64,000 bases of DNA from Achromobacter sp. AONIH1 (GTDB lineage: Bacteria; Pseudomonadota; Gammaproteobacteria; Burkholderiales; Burkholderiaceae_B). Of the stretch, positions 37,285 to 46,584 are shown piece after piece (the stretch's first letter is position 1; each line of letters begins with the position of its first letter). Where the stretch lies: assembly GCF_002902905.1 (NCBI RefSeq), contig NZ_CP026124.1, positions 4,030,001 through 4,094,000 on the forward strand, in the 5' to 3' direction. The position numbers and the translations under genes are program-made. The notes under the pieces were generated by a model. That model did no database searches. It saw only the letters and a program-made list of their open reading frames with translations, and was not told where the DNA came from.

Positions 37285-40200
37285 ATGAGCATCGCGGGCG
37301 TACGCTCCAACCGAGGTGATGGCTATCAGACACTGGTGGCATTTGAGTGGGCATTGACAGTTCTATCCGATCCAGAATGTCTTTGGCTGGAGATCGATTC
37401 GATCACGTATTCTGTGGACGATGTGGTAGTCGGCAAAGCCGACGGTACTGTCATTGCTTGCCAGTGCAAGAAAAATCAGCCTGGTTTCAAGGCTTGGTCA
37501 ATCTCCGATCTTGCGGACGAATTGGATAAAGCATCCGGCTTGTTGATAAATAACCAGAATGCTGAGGTGCGATTCTATTCGCGTAACAATTTTGGCGCCC
37601 TCGGAAAATTAAGAGAGCACAGTACGACTCAGAATGACGAGGCGAGTTATTACGCAAGTTTAGACACCGAGAATCAAGCAACAGATGTGGCTTTGAAGGG
37701 ACGGCTCGCTACGTCAGCGCCCAGTCTTTCATCTTTCGAATTTTTGCGCCGCACAAGCTTTGAGATTAGTAAAGAATTGAACGGCATGCGCGATCTGTTA
37801 CGCGAACGCCTGCGTATTATCGCAAGCAATCCGGAAGCCGCATTTAATGCTATCTGGCGGCATCTTGATCAACTTGGGGCGCGTATCGGGGAGGATGGGA
37901 CATCTGCTGCTTGGCACCGATTGACCAAAGATGATCTCAAAGCCATTCTGCATGAGGCTGGAGCTATGCTGGTTCCTCCTATGGATCTTGCAGAGGTGCG
38001 TTTGTCGTTTGCAGATACCTCCGGTATCGGCAGATCATGGCGCAGAGACATTGCTGGGCAGAGGATTTTTAGTCCGACCGTGAAAGAACTGCTTGCCGCA
38101 ATTGATGCAAAGAAGAGGGCTATCTTGCTCACAGGCCTCCCTGGTTCCGGAAAAACCTGTGTGATGCTCGCTTTACAGGATGCTTTGGAGCAACGAGCAA
38201 AAACTTGCTCAGATATTGCACCACTTTTCATTCAGTCGCGTGAATTTGCTGACTTGCCCACAGCACAAGATCGACAATCCCAAGGGTTGCCTGAAAAATG
38301 GGTAGAAAAGGTCGCCCGTTTGGCTGAAAATACGCATGTCATTGTGGTGATGGATTCACTTGATGTTTTGTCCATCGCTCGAGACCATCGCGTGCTTAGC
38401 TACTTTCTGGCGCAGATAGACCGTTTGCTGTTGGTTCCAAATGTCACTGTAGTTACTGCTTGCCGCGATTTTGACAGGCATTACGACCGTCGAATTGCTG
38501 AAAGGAAATGGGACTGCGAATTGAAGTGTCAGTCTTTGGATTGGGATGGTGAAATATCGCCGCTGCTGGATAAACTCGGAATTGCAACGGTCTCCATTGA
38601 CTCGGCTACACGCGAGTTAATAAAAAATCCGCGCGAACTAGCCTTGTTTGTCGAGTTGGCGGAGCGGGAGGGCAGCTTCAATGTGGTGACTGGCCAAGCC
38701 TTGGCGCAACGTTATCTCGATACTATCGTGCGGGCCAATAATGCACTGGGGGATGCGGCAATACAAGCGATAGAAGCGATTGCCTCAGATATGTTGAGGT
38801 CACGCAGTCTAGCTGTGTCATATCAACGATTCGGCGCATCGCAGGAAATCCTTCGGGCACTTTGCAGCCTTAATGTGATTCAAGAAAGCCAAGACGGGAA
38901 GCTGGTGTTCGGGCATCAAACTTTGTTAGATGTATTGGTCATCAGTGGAGCGGTGCGCAGTGGCGTTACGCTGAATGACTTTCTTCAAAGTCTGCCTCCG
39001 GTTCCTTTCGTTCGTCCCAGTATTCGCAGTTTTGTCGCCCAATTAGCGCTCGGTGAACGCCGGGAATTCAGGAAGCAGCTACGGACCGTATTGACGGGTA
39101 GTACAGCTTTCCACATCAGGCGTTTGGTAGCAGAATCATTTGCTGAGCAGAAACCCCAGGATGATGACTGGCCATTGATACGCGACTTGCGTGAGAAGCA
39201 CCGTGATGTGTTTCAGGTGATCTATGGCGCTAGGGAAATTGAATGGCACCATTTCTGGTTAAAGCACCTTGTTCCCGAGTTAAGGAAAGCACGGGATGCT
39301 GACGGGATGGTAAGACATGTTTATTGGGTGGGGCAATGGGCAGATACAGACACTTCCGGCGTGATGACGTTGTGGAGAGAGGCGCTATCACTGGACTGGT
39401 TGGATGAAAGAAGTCTTGGAGAACAACTTGGATATCATCTATCCAAGATCAAATCTGACAATGTCGCACTGATTGTTCCGCTGCTTGAGCGATTGCTCGA
39501 TTTGCCTCGCTCCGAGCACAGCTCACTTGGGAGAGCCATTGCGCATTGCGTGGCGGCAGGGGGGGCGGATGATTTTCTATTATGGCGCTATATCGCAGAT
39601 GATGTTACTGACGAGGATCTAGCTGAGTTCAGATTCGATAAAAAACTGCGCTGTAATTCTCATGATTTTGGCGATAGCGATAAAAATTTTTTCCGCCAAC
39701 GTATGGAGCAGTCTACGACGCTGCTGGACTTGGTCGTGGAATCAATTGAGCGCTGGAGTGATGTTCGCGAATCACGCTATAGCGAAAAGTGCATTAGATA
39801 TAGGTATGGTTTTTTGGGAGAAACATCATACGATGATGCGCACAGTCAGAGAGATACGCAGTACGCAGATAGTCTGGAGATTCTGTTTGATGTGCTTGAG
39901 TCGGCCATAATTTATCACGCGAAAATAGATTCGAAATGGTGGAAAAATAACCGTGAACGCCTACTTTTTAGTCGAGAGGGGGCGCTAGTCTATTTTGCCG
40001 TCCTGGCGTGCACCGCCTCCCCTGAAGCCAACATCGATTTGATAGGGCGCATGCTGTGCGATAAGACTCTTTTGTGGTCGGAGCTTTCCTATGAATTTGG
40101 AACGTTGATTCATTCTGCATTCAATTACCTCGATTCTCTCACGCAAGATACGTTGATTGCAAATATTATAAATATGCGGAGTGAATATGCTCCGGATGAA

Positions 40201-41853
40201 TCGAGAGAGCTGTGGAGGTTGAGAGGGCAGGCTGAATTTATCGTCACTATTCCGTGCTATCAGCGCTCACCAGAATTGCAAGAATTATTAATCATATATG
40301 AGAAAAATTATGGTGTGCTGATTCGGCAACCACATATACGTCTGCGTGGTGGCTGGGTGCGTGCCCCGTTTTCATATGAAGTATTCCTCCGCGCATGTGA
40401 TGCCGGGGTACTGTGCCTGTTGTCGCACTACGCTGGATATGAACGTAGATTCGACGATTTTATGGTCGGTGGTGAGGATGAGGTTGGTTGGCAACTGCGT
40501 GAGGCTGCTTCCCGTCATCCTTCGCGATTTTTGGATTTGTTGCCTAAATATTGGGTGAATATTCAAAATCGATATCGAGATGACATCATGGATGGTGTTG
40601 TCGCCTTCATGAATCATCGTTATGGAAATTTGCAGATCAACGGCACGTGGACGCCTCTTGAAGAGCTCGATGGTCCTGTCTTGGCGGGGCTGATTCTTGA
40701 TGAACTAGAAAGGCACCCGGAGCATTGGCAACGCCGGCGCTCCGCAGCCGACGCGCTAAAAGCCTGTTCGAACGTCATATACGATAAAAATAGTGCTGAA
40801 CGGTTAAGTTTTCTTGCCATAGGATTTGAAGGTCTTAATGAGGCAGATCCGATAAAGGGAAATAATGTCGGGATCGTCACCATAGGTATCAATATGGTGA
40901 AGGGGAGGGTCGTCGAAGCCTTAATGATTTTGGCGAATAATATTCGTGAAAATAGGAGTGAATTTCCCGAGTTTTTAGGCCCTGCTTTGAGTCGCTTTGC
41001 CAGTGATGAGAGTCCGGCGATTCGCTCGCTGATCCTGCGCCGCTTGCCATACTTGCAAGGCAAAGATCTTGATTTTGGTTGGAAATTGTTCAACTTGGCC
41101 ATGAGTAATTCGCAGGGGTTGTGGGAGATCGCAGAGCCTTGCCTATATTATGCATATGACAATCACTTTGAAATAGTGAGACCTTTGCTAGTGCGTCTTC
41201 GTGATGAGGGTGGGGGCAAAGATCCAGAAGTATGGGGGCGAATTTCAGCGCTCGCGACGATGGCTCGAAAGATAGAGTTTTCTGAATTCTTGGCTGACTT
41301 GGCAGCGCTTAATAATGTGGATGCTTGGCGAGGAGCAGCTACTGTTTGGACAAACCTTGAAAATATCGAGCAACACCGGGATCAATGTCTTGCGGGTTTG
41401 GGCGCAGGTTTAAATTCTTGCGCTATCCATGCTGAGGCTGTCGCAGATCAGGTGGGGCATCTTTTCTATGAAAAATCAACGGTGGTTTCTCTTCCAATAG
41501 GGCTAATTCGAAGATATTTTGATGTGTTGAAAAACGATAGCAATGAAGAGAAAAAGCATCACCGTCTTACCGGGTTTCATGAATGGCTAAATTCGACCTC
41601 GCAGCGTGATCCTGAGCACGCTTTGGAAGCGACGGAAAGTTATTTGGCCTATGTCATTCATTGCAAGCCATATTTGTATGATCATAAAGATAGCCTTACC
41701 CAGTTAATGACCCGTCTCTTTGCTGAAGCAGAAGAACGAGAAGAGTCCGATTGTGGTGTGATGCTGCAGCGTGTGGTTGTCGCACAAGACACGCTACTTT
41801 CACTGGGGGTCAATGGTGTGGCCGATTGGTTGAAGGCCGCCGAGCGTCCTTGA
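37285..41853 (+). CDS. Giant nuclease-STAND NTPase, candidate Avs-like antiphage sensor
   Basis: 1522 residues, AGGAG ribosome site 8 bases before the ATG. The N-terminal domain (about 1-235) opens 'SNRGDGYQTLVAFEWAL' and has E36, D45-D46 and Q60-C61-K62, a PD-(D/E)xK nuclease pattern as in DUF4297/Cap4-type effectors. Next is a NACHT/STAND ATPase: Walker A GLPGSGKT (284-291), Walker B VVMDSLD (about 354-360), sensor 'TVVTACRDFD', and 'IKNPRELALFVEL', the winged-helix start. The remaining 1000 or so residues are helical and repetitive in feel, as in the alpha-solenoid sensors of Avs proteins. GC is visibly lower than in the flanks, indicating recent transfer. By analogy it would degrade DNA on sensing a phage protein. 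The family assignment is inference. Confidence 0.75.
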   Translation: MSIAGVRSNRGDGYQTLVAFEWALTVLSDPECLWLEIDSITYSVDDVVVGKADGTVIACQCKKNQPGFKAWSISDLADELDKASGLLINNQNAEVRFYSRNNFGALGKLREHSTTQNDEASYYASLDTENQATDVALKGRLATSAPSLSSFEFLRRTSFEISKELNGMRDLLRERLRIIASNPEAAFNAIWRHLDQLGARIGEDGTSAAWHRLTKDDLKAILHEAGAMLVPPMDLAEVRLSFADTSGIGRSWRRDIAGQRIFSPTVKELLAAIDAKKRAILLTGLPGSGKTCVMLALQDALEQRAKTCSDIAPLFIQSREFADLPTAQDRQSQGLPEKWVEKVARLAENTHVIVVMDSLDVLSIARDHRVLSYFLAQIDRLLLVPNVTVVTACRDFDRHYDRRIAERKWDCELKCQSLDWDGEISPLLDKLGIATVSIDSATRELIKNPRELALFVELAEREGSFNVVTGQALAQRYLDTIVRANNALGDAAIQAIEAIASDMLRSRSLAVSYQRFGASQEILRALCSLNVIQESQDGKLVFGHQTLLDVLVISGAVRSGVTLNDFLQSLPPVPFVRPSIRSFVAQLALGERREFRKQLRTVLTGSTAFHIRRLVAESFAEQKPQDDDWPLIRDLREKHRDVFQVIYGAREIEWHHFWLKHLVPELRKARDADGMVRHVYWVGQWADTDTSGVMTLWREALSLDWLDERSLGEQLGYHLSKIKSDNVALIVPLLERLLDLPRSEHSSLGRAIAHCVAAGGADDFLLWRYIADDVTDEDLAEFRFDKKLRCNSHDFGDSDKNFFRQRMEQSTTLLDLVVESIERWSDVRESRYSEKCIRYRYGFLGETSYDDAHSQRDTQYADSLEILFDVLESAIIYHAKIDSKWWKNNRERLLFSREGALVYFAVLACTASPEANIDLIGRMLCDKTLLWSELSYEFGTLIHSAFNYLDSLTQDTLIANIINMRSEYAPDESRELWRLRGQAEFIVTIPCYQRSPELQELLIIYEKNYGVLIRQPHIRLRGGWVRAPFSYEVFLRACDAGVLCLLSHYAGYERRFDDFMVGGEDEVGWQLREAASRHPSRFLDLLPKYWVNIQNRYRDDIMDGVVAFMNHRYGNLQINGTWTPLEELDGPVLAGLILDELERHPEHWQRRRSAADALKACSNVIYDKNSAERLSFLAIGFEGLNEADPIKGNNVGIVTIGINMVKGRVVEALMILANNIRENRSEFPEFLGPALSRFASDESPAIRSLILRRLPYLQGKDLDFGWKLFNLAMSNSQGLWEIAEPCLYYAYDNHFEIVRPLLVRLRDEGGGKDPEVWGRISALATMARKIEFSEFLADLAALNNVDAWRGAATVWTNLENIEQHRDQCLAGLGAGLNSCAIHAEAVADQVGHLFYEKSTVVSLPIGLIRRYFDVLKNDSNEEKKHHRLTGFHEWLNSTSQRDPEHALEATESYLAYVIHCKPYLYDHKDSLTQLMTRLFAEAEEREESDCGVMLQRVVVAQDTLLSLGVNGVADWLKAAERP

Positions 41854-41924
41854 ACTCAAAGTTAATGGGATTATTTCTCCGATGGGGATTTTTGATAAAA
41901 AGGGGATTAATAAAGGTATTTGAA

Positions 41925-42323
41925 ATGCAGTGGAGTACGGATTTCAAGGGACTCTTAACCGTGATAATGACACGCTTGTTGGAATTGGAAACGACGCTGG
42001 ACGCCATAGGATGGCGTCTAATCAACGCGAACGCCGACAAGTTCAACGTACACATGAACGCCATCGCTTGGACCTTTCAGTACCGGAACACCGAGCTGAA
42101 AGCGGACGCTTTCATCTACCTGGCCAGCGGGCTCACTGGCGTCACGAACGACCTAGCGGACCTGCTCCATCTAGAAATCCGCCACACAGGCGAAACGTTC
42201 TACTTCGAAAAGATCAAGTACCCGGCGTGGAAAGCATTCCTCAAGGACGTACGCACCGCATTCTCAAAGCTAGCCTCGGACCACGTATACGCGGGCAAAG
42301 CCGGAGCCCCCACCGCGCCATAG
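41925..42323 (+). CDS. Hypothetical protein downstream of the STAND gene
   Basis: 132 residues, start with AAAGG eight bases upstream. Mostly helical ('LLTVIMTRLLELETTLDAIGWRLI', 'FIYLASGLTGVTNDLADLLHLEI'), soluble, no signal peptide, no family recognised. It starts 71 bases after the STAND gene, same strand, but its GC is higher, so it may belong to the immunity-like cluster rather than the defence gene. Confidence 0.55.
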   Translation: MQWSTDFKGLLTVIMTRLLELETTLDAIGWRLINANADKFNVHMNAIAWTFQYRNTELKADAFIYLASGLTGVTNDLADLLHLEIRHTGETFYFEKIKYPAWKAFLKDVRTAFSKLASDHVYAGKAGAPTAP

Positions 42324-42377
42324 CCCAACAGCTATCGCCCAACACAGGCCCCTCCTCAAGCCCAAGCGCCCACCAAG

Positions 42378-42815
42378 ATGACCGCATTCTTCCTCTATTT
42401 CGAAACCAAGAACGAATCATCAACGGACTACCGTTCCTTCGCCAACGTCGGCGCCTTCGTCGTCCCGAAGACGATCGATTCCGGAAAAATGCCCATCCTC
42501 CTCCACGGCAAGCCTCTCGCAGCCCGCATGATTTCCGACGGCAGCAATCACGGCATTGCCGACTACTTCACAGGCAGCGACAAGCAACAGATCAGGGACA
42601 TGCTGTTAGCCTTCATCCATGCCCGAGTGCAAAACGACGCGGTGGTCGCGAACCTCATGAAGTTCATCTACAACAACCAGGAAACGCTGACGCTCGATGG
42701 CGGCGACCCCGTCGATCTCGCCTATGCCGAATTCGAGCAGCGCTTTGACCCGTCGCTGTTCGAGCGCGACCGCCGCGTCCGGGTGACCTTGCGAGGATTC
42801 GGAAGCCAGCCGTGA
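42378..42815 (+). CDS. Hypothetical protein, part of immunity-like cluster
   Basis: 145 residues, soluble, alpha/beta. 'FFLYFETKNESSTDYRSFANVGAFVVPK' at the N-terminus and 'DLAYAEFEQRFDPSLFERDRRVRVTL' at the end. No family recognised. Its TGA overlaps the GTG start of the Imm8-like gene (GTGA), so the two were a coupled pair. No clear ribosome site. Confidence 0.55.
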   Translation: MTAFFLYFETKNESSTDYRSFANVGAFVVPKTIDSGKMPILLHGKPLAARMISDGSNHGIADYFTGSDKQQIRDMLLAFIHARVQNDAVVANLMKFIYNNQETLTLDGGDPVDLAYAEFEQRFDPSLFERDRRVRVTLRGFGSQP

Positions 42816-43181
42816 AAAAGCTCGCGGTTCCCCTGGGAAATCAAGGACTTTGCTTCCTCGAACCTCGACGCCTTGCCATCATGGCGGCCAGACAGCCGGG
42901 AACAGGTATTCCTAGGCCTGGACCTGGAGATCGGCTTGCGGGGCGAGCGCGCTTCCAATATGTTCCATGTCCGCGTCGCCACGCCCGAGGCCTTGCGGCT
43001 GCATGGCGGCGGCTTTTGCATGGTGAAGCACCGCACGCTAGTGATTGCCGATTTCGACTGGAAGCAGCTGAGCGCCTTGCTGGACGACATCGTGCGCGAT
43101 TGCGCGAGGGGCAACTGGGAAGAATCCTGCGCGGTGCTGCAGAGGTACTTCAACCGGGAGTATGAAGACTATTCCACGTAA
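42812..43181 (+). pseudogene. Imm8-like immunity protein gene with a 1-base frameshift
   Basis: From the GTG overlapping the previous stop, the frame runs six codons and is then lost. If one C of the CCCC run at 42830-42833 is removed, it continues without break to 43181 as a protein of about 122 residues. The downstream part 'FLGLDLEIGLRGERASNMFHVRVATPEAL' and 'LVIADFDWKQLSALLDDIV...WEESCAVLQRYFNREYEDY' follows the Imm8 immunity family. Otherwise a TTG start at 42873 would give 102 residues. Either the gene is broken or phase-variable, or the base call is wrong. Confidence 0.6.
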
Positions 43182-43217
43182 GGCCAGGCTTCAACGACCA
43201 CCATTCAGAAAAACCAA

Positions 43218-43682
43218 ATGTTGATCGACAGGGAAATCAAGCCGGGCGTCTCGCTGGGCGGCATCAAGCTGGGTGAGAGCGTGGACCTCTACCTGGACAA
43301 GCTGTCCACGCATTATCTAGTGCGTGATGACCGGGAGGCGTCATGGGCGTTTGTGGGTGACGACCTGATATCCATCGCGTATGACGCGGACAGATTGATT
43401 ACTACGGTCTGTGCCAACTCCAGGTTCCAGGGCAGCTACGCTGGACTGATCTGGCCCGGCATGACCGTATTGCAGGTGATCCAGAACACCCACGCCCAAA
43501 CCGAGTATGCCGGGTGCATCGTGATCAACGGCATCGACGGCGTGGGGCTGCCCTTGCCGGCAGAACATGATGATTTCGAGAACCTGGGGCAATCGATTCC
43601 TGACGAGACCGTGCTGGAGTACATCAGCGTGTTCCAGGAAACCTGGGGCAAGAAGCGGCGCAAGAAGCAGCGCGGGAAGTAG
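43218..43682 (+). CDS. Hypothetical protein, possible immunity-type
   Basis: 154 residues, soluble. 'EIKPGVSLGGIKLGESVDLYLDKL' at the start and 'GLIWPGMTVLQVIQNTHAQTEYAGCIVINGIDGVGLPLP' later form a repeated 'G-x-x-x-G-I/M-x-L/V' pattern seen in small proteins next to toxin systems; the family was not firmly recognised. The C-terminus is a basic tail (KKRRKKQRGK). It starts 36 bases after the Imm8-like frame. Confidence 0.5.
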   Translation: MLIDREIKPGVSLGGIKLGESVDLYLDKLSTHYLVRDDREASWAFVGDDLISIAYDADRLITTVCANSRFQGSYAGLIWPGMTVLQVIQNTHAQTEYAGCIVINGIDGVGLPLPAEHDDFENLGQSIPDETVLEYISVFQETWGKKRRKKQRGK

Positions 43683-43710
43683 GGCAGGAGGCGGGGGGAG
43701 CGCAGACCCG

Positions 43711-44166
43711 TCAGGCTCGCGCGCCAGCGCGCCGCGCCAATACGCCGCTTTCGATCAGGCGCGACAGCAAGCGCGCATAACTCGGATGGGGATCGGCGGC
43801 GTTGTAGGCCAGGACCGCCGTCAGGCGGGCGTCGGACGGATCGACGCGCTGGTAATGGCTGCCGCCATCGAACCCGGCCGGCTGGAATGCCGCGCACAGA
43901 TCGACGATGGCCTGATACTCGGCCAGCCGCAGCCTGTCCAGCTCGCGCGCGGCCATCATGTCGGAGCTCCAGCCCGTTGCCTGATCCGCCGCCGTCAGAT
44001 AGGCGGCCAGGTCGTAGACCGGCATCCAGGCGGGGCCGATGAGGCCGGCTCCTGTTTGGAATAGATCGGCCAGGGTGATGGGTGCAGGTGGCATGGGCGT
44101 TACGCCGTCTGGGCTGGTGGAATGAAAGGCTATGAGGCCTCGACAACCGGTTGCGCCGTCAAGCAT
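43711..44166 (-). CDS. Hypothetical protein
   Basis: 151 residues. The start at 44166 is well supported by CAGGAG five bases upstream and by an 8-base overlap with the end of the preceding minus-strand gene, so it is translationally coupled. Helical, Ala-rich, with 'PAWMPVYDLAAYLTAADQATGWSSDMMAARELDRLRLAEYQAIVDLCAAFQ'. No family recognised. Confidence 0.6.
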   Translation of the reverse strand: MLDGATGCRGLIAFHSTSPDGVTPMPPAPITLADLFQTGAGLIGPAWMPVYDLAAYLTAADQATGWSSDMMAARELDRLRLAEYQAIVDLCAAFQPAGFDGGSHYQRVDPSDARLTAVLAYNAADPHPSYARLLSRLIESGVLARRAGARA

Positions 44167-44530
44167 TCATCTCCTGGAATACCTTCAGCACTAATGCGCC
44201 CCATCCCAGGCCGGTTCCACGGTTGTGGTGATTGAAATCCTGGGCAGCGGTCACGTCTTCCCAACGCTCGACTTGAATACGGTCGGAGCTGGCAATCTCG
44301 AATGCGATGAAGCGCTGGTCCTGTGTAACCAGCGTGCCGAACAATTCGGGCATGCCAGGAAAATCGACCTCAAGGTGTACAACAATCGACCGGTTCCAAT
44401 CGATGCCTTGCGCACTCCCGACAAGCGAGAGCGCTTCAGGGACGCCGTGCTCTTTCCAATAGGCCACTCTCCTGCGAATCGAATGCTCGGATTTGTCGTT
44501 CTGCTGTTGGACGTTGCGCTGTAGCGCCAT
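44159..44530 (-). CDS. Hypothetical protein
   Basis: 123 residues from 44530; the frame is open further upstream but without good composition. 'WNRSIVVHLEVDFPGMPELFGTLVTQDQRFIAFEI' and 'FNHHNRGTGLGWGALVLKVFQEM' suggest a small alpha/beta protein, similar in style to orphan immunity proteins. It overlaps the next gene by 8 bases as a two-gene unit. Only a weak ribosome site. Confidence 0.55.
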   Translation of the reverse strand: MALQRNVQQQNDKSEHSIRRRVAYWKEHGVPEALSLVGSAQGIDWNRSIVVHLEVDFPGMPELFGTLVTQDQRFIAFEIASSDRIQVERWEDVTAAQDFNHHNRGTGLGWGALVLKVFQEMNA

Positions 44531-44701
44531 ATCTGTCTCAGGTCTGTGTGATAGCGGCGATTGGCTGGCGCCGGTGTTGCGCGAAAAAGCGGGTTCTGAG
44601 AACTCAGGATCCGAATTGATGTCGGCTAGCGGCGAAACGGAAAGCGTGCCGGGCCATCTGGCCCGCCCCGGCAAGCATACCGGATCGATTCCGCGGATTC
44701 C

Positions 44702-45319
44702 CTACCGATGCGCCAGCGCCATGAACCCCGCCGCCAGCAGAATCATCCCGCCAGCCGTCCCATCGATCAAACGCCGCCGCAACTCGCTCAGGCTGCCGCC
44801 GCCAAGTCGGCCAAACCCGACGCATACCGCCGAATACACCACCGCGCACCAGAACATGAACGCCGCCGACAGCAGCAGCGCCTGCACGGTGGTATTGCCC
44901 TGCTGCCGATCCATGAATTGCGGCAGGATCGCCAGGTAGACCAGCATCCCCTTCGGGTTGAGCAGCGAGGTCAGGAAGCCCTTGTACAGCTGATCCTTGA
45001 CCCGCTCGCGTGAGGCTTGCAGGCCGCCGGGGCGCATGGAGGCCCGCACCAGCTTGGCGGCCAGGAAGACCAGATAGCTGATGCCGGTCCAGCGGATGAT
45101 CTCGAACAGCAGCGGCGACGCCGCGACGACGGCGGCGAGCCCTAGCGCCACCAGCAGCGAGTGGACGCAATAGCCCAGGATGATGCCCGCCGTGGCGCGA
45201 AACCCCGCCGCGGTGCCGGTGGACACCGCCTGCGAGGCGACGAAAAGAATATCGGGTCCAGGGGTGCAAACCAGCGGAATGACGGTGGCCGAAAACAGAA
45301 GAAGCGTAGAAATATCCAT
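44702..45319 (-). CDS. LysE/RhtB-family amino-acid exporter
   Basis: 205 residues, six membrane segments. 'IPLVCTPGPDILFVASQAVSTG' carries the P-G-P-x signature of the RhtB/LysE family, and 'LNPKGMLVYLAILPQF' is the second conserved block. It exports an amino acid or derivative. It is divergent from an Lrp-type regulator 81 bases away, with a palindrome between them, the standard control arrangement for such exporters. Confidence 0.93.
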   Translation of the reverse strand: MDISTLLLFSATVIPLVCTPGPDILFVASQAVSTGTAAGFRATAGIILGYCVHSLLVALGLAAVVAASPLLFEIIRWTGISYLVFLAAKLVRASMRPGGLQASRERVKDQLYKGFLTSLLNPKGMLVYLAILPQFMDRQQGNTTVQALLLSAAFMFWCAVVYSAVCVGFGRLGGGSLSELRRRLIDGTAGGMILLAAGFMALAHR

Positions 45320-45342
45320 GGCGCAAGCTTATCGGGACTCGC

Positions 45343-45357
45343 CTGGAAGGTGCTTCC
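45343..45357. promoter_or_regulatory. Palindrome TGGAAG-GTG-CTTCCA between exporter and Lrp gene
   Basis: Perfect 6-bp arms with a 3-base centre, in the 81-base divergent region between the LysE-type exporter and the Lrp-type regulator. Size and place fit an Lrp/AsnC half-site pair. Confidence 0.5.
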
Positions 45358-45400
45358 AAGGTCTTGCAGGGAATCCTGTATTTAAGGCAATATTTCTCGC

Positions 45401-45853
45401 ATGGACGATATAGACAGAAAGATTCTTGCGGAGCTGCAGCGCGACGGGCGGCTTTCTCTCACGGACCTGGGCGAGCGGATCGGGTTGAGCCTGTCTCCTT
45501 GCCACCGGCGGGTTCGCGCTCTGGAAGAGGCGGGGGTGATCGCGGACTATCGGGCGAACCTGAATCCCTCGGCGGTGGGATTGAATTTTTCCGCGATCGT
45601 GTTCGTGACCTTGCGCGTCACGGACCGGGCCGCCGTGCAGGCCTTCGAGGACGCGGTCCCGCAGATTCCGGAAATCATCCAGGCGCAGCGGCTGTTCGGC
45701 GATCCGGATTTCCTGCTGCACGTGGTCACGACGGATTTGGCGGCGTATCAGAAGTTGTATGACTACAGCTTGTCGACCTTGCCGAGCGTGCAGCGGCTGA
45801 CGTCGACCTTGGTGATGAGGAATGTGGTGCAAAATCGGGCCTTGCCGATTTGA
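45401..45853 (+). CDS. Lrp/AsnC-family transcriptional regulator
   Basis: 150 residues. HTH in 'DIDRKILAELQRDGRLSLTDLGERIGLSLSPCHRRVRALEEAGVI' and RAM effector domain in 'FEDAVPQIPEIIQAQRLFGDPDFLLHVVTTDLAAYQKLYD'. It probably activates the divergent LysE-type exporter when its amino acid accumulates. Start at 45401 is the first residue of a canonical N-terminus. Confidence 0.93.
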   Translation: MDDIDRKILAELQRDGRLSLTDLGERIGLSLSPCHRRVRALEEAGVIADYRANLNPSAVGLNFSAIVFVTLRVTDRAAVQAFEDAVPQIPEIIQAQRLFGDPDFLLHVVTTDLAAYQKLYDYSLSTLPSVQRLTSTLVMRNVVQNRALPI

Positions 45854-46009
45854 TCGGGCGTTTTGATCGGGGAATTCGGATCGGGCGTGAATGCTATCCT
45901 GCTCGCGTCCGCTCCCGTCCGACCGTTGTCGCGCGAAAACTCCCGGTGTCGATGCGCAATCGATGCCGTGGTCGCGACAGCCCCGATCCCGTTTTCAAGT
46001 AGCAAGAAT

Positions 46010-46528
46010 ATGCCCACCCGCCTGCGAGCCATCCGTTCCGATATCACGAAGCTTCAAGTCGACGCCATCGTCAACGCGGCGAACTCTTCATTGCTGGGCG
46101 GCGGCGGTGTCGATGGCGCGATCCATCGCGCCGCCGGGCCAGAACTGGTGCATGAATGCAGGCTATTGGGTGGCTGCAAGACCGGCGAGGCCAAGGTGAC
46201 CAAGGCCTATCGTCTGTCCGCGCAGTACATCATTCATACGGTGGGGCCGGTATGGCGGGGCGGTGATAACGGGGAGCCGGGCTTGCTGTCCAGCTGCTAT
46301 CGCCGGTGCATCGAACTGGCGCAGGACAGGGCGCTTGCGTCGATTGCGTTTCCCAGCATCAGCACGGGCATCTATGGCTATCCCATTGAATTGGCGGCTC
46401 AGGAAGCGGTCCAGAGCGTTCGTGCAAGCCTGTCTGTGGAATCGTCGATTCAGGAAGTGCTCTTCTGCTGTTTTTCGCAGGAGGACTTGCTTCAATATGA
46501 GCGCGTCCTGAATGGACTGCCTGCCTGA
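46010..46528 (+). CDS. Macrodomain O-acetyl-ADP-ribose deacetylase (YmdB-type)
   Basis: 172 residues from 46010. '[29 protein letters not shown]' and '[18 protein letters not shown]' are the two ADP-ribose-binding loops of the macroD class, with the conserved Asn-Ala-Ala-Asn and catalytic Asp. It removes acetyl or ADP-ribosyl ester groups. It may act on ADP-ribosylated targets, including those made by toxins. The frame upstream to 45863 has no domain and is not counted. Confidence 0.93.
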   Translation: MPTRLRAIRSDITKLQVDAIVNAANSSLLGGGGVDGAIHRAAGPELVHECRLLGGCKTGEAKVTKAYRLSAQYIIHTVGPVWRGGDNGEPGLLSSCYRRCIELAQDRALASIAFPSISTGIYGYPIELAAQEAVQSVRASLSVESSIQEVLFCCFSQEDLLQYERVLNGLPA

Positions 46529-46544
46529 TCGGTGCTGGGAAATA

Positions 46545-46567
46545 GCCGCCGGGCCGCAAGCGGCGGC
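46545..46567. terminator. Hairpin between convergent genes
   Basis: GCCGCC (46545-46550) and GGCGGC (46562-46567) around an 11-base loop, in the 56-base gap between the macrodomain gene and the hypothetical gene on the other strand. No T-run. Confidence 0.4.
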
Positions 46568-46584
46568 CTTCAACAAGGCGGCAA

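Noticed and set aside
42840..42845. ATC as start codon for the Imm8-like gene
   Set aside because: Rare codon without ribosome site; the GTG coupled to the previous stop plus a 1-base indel explains the locus better.
45852..45885. Three GATCGGG heptamers after the Lrp gene
   Set aside because: Short and GC-rich; expected often by chance in this composition and outside any promoter-like context.
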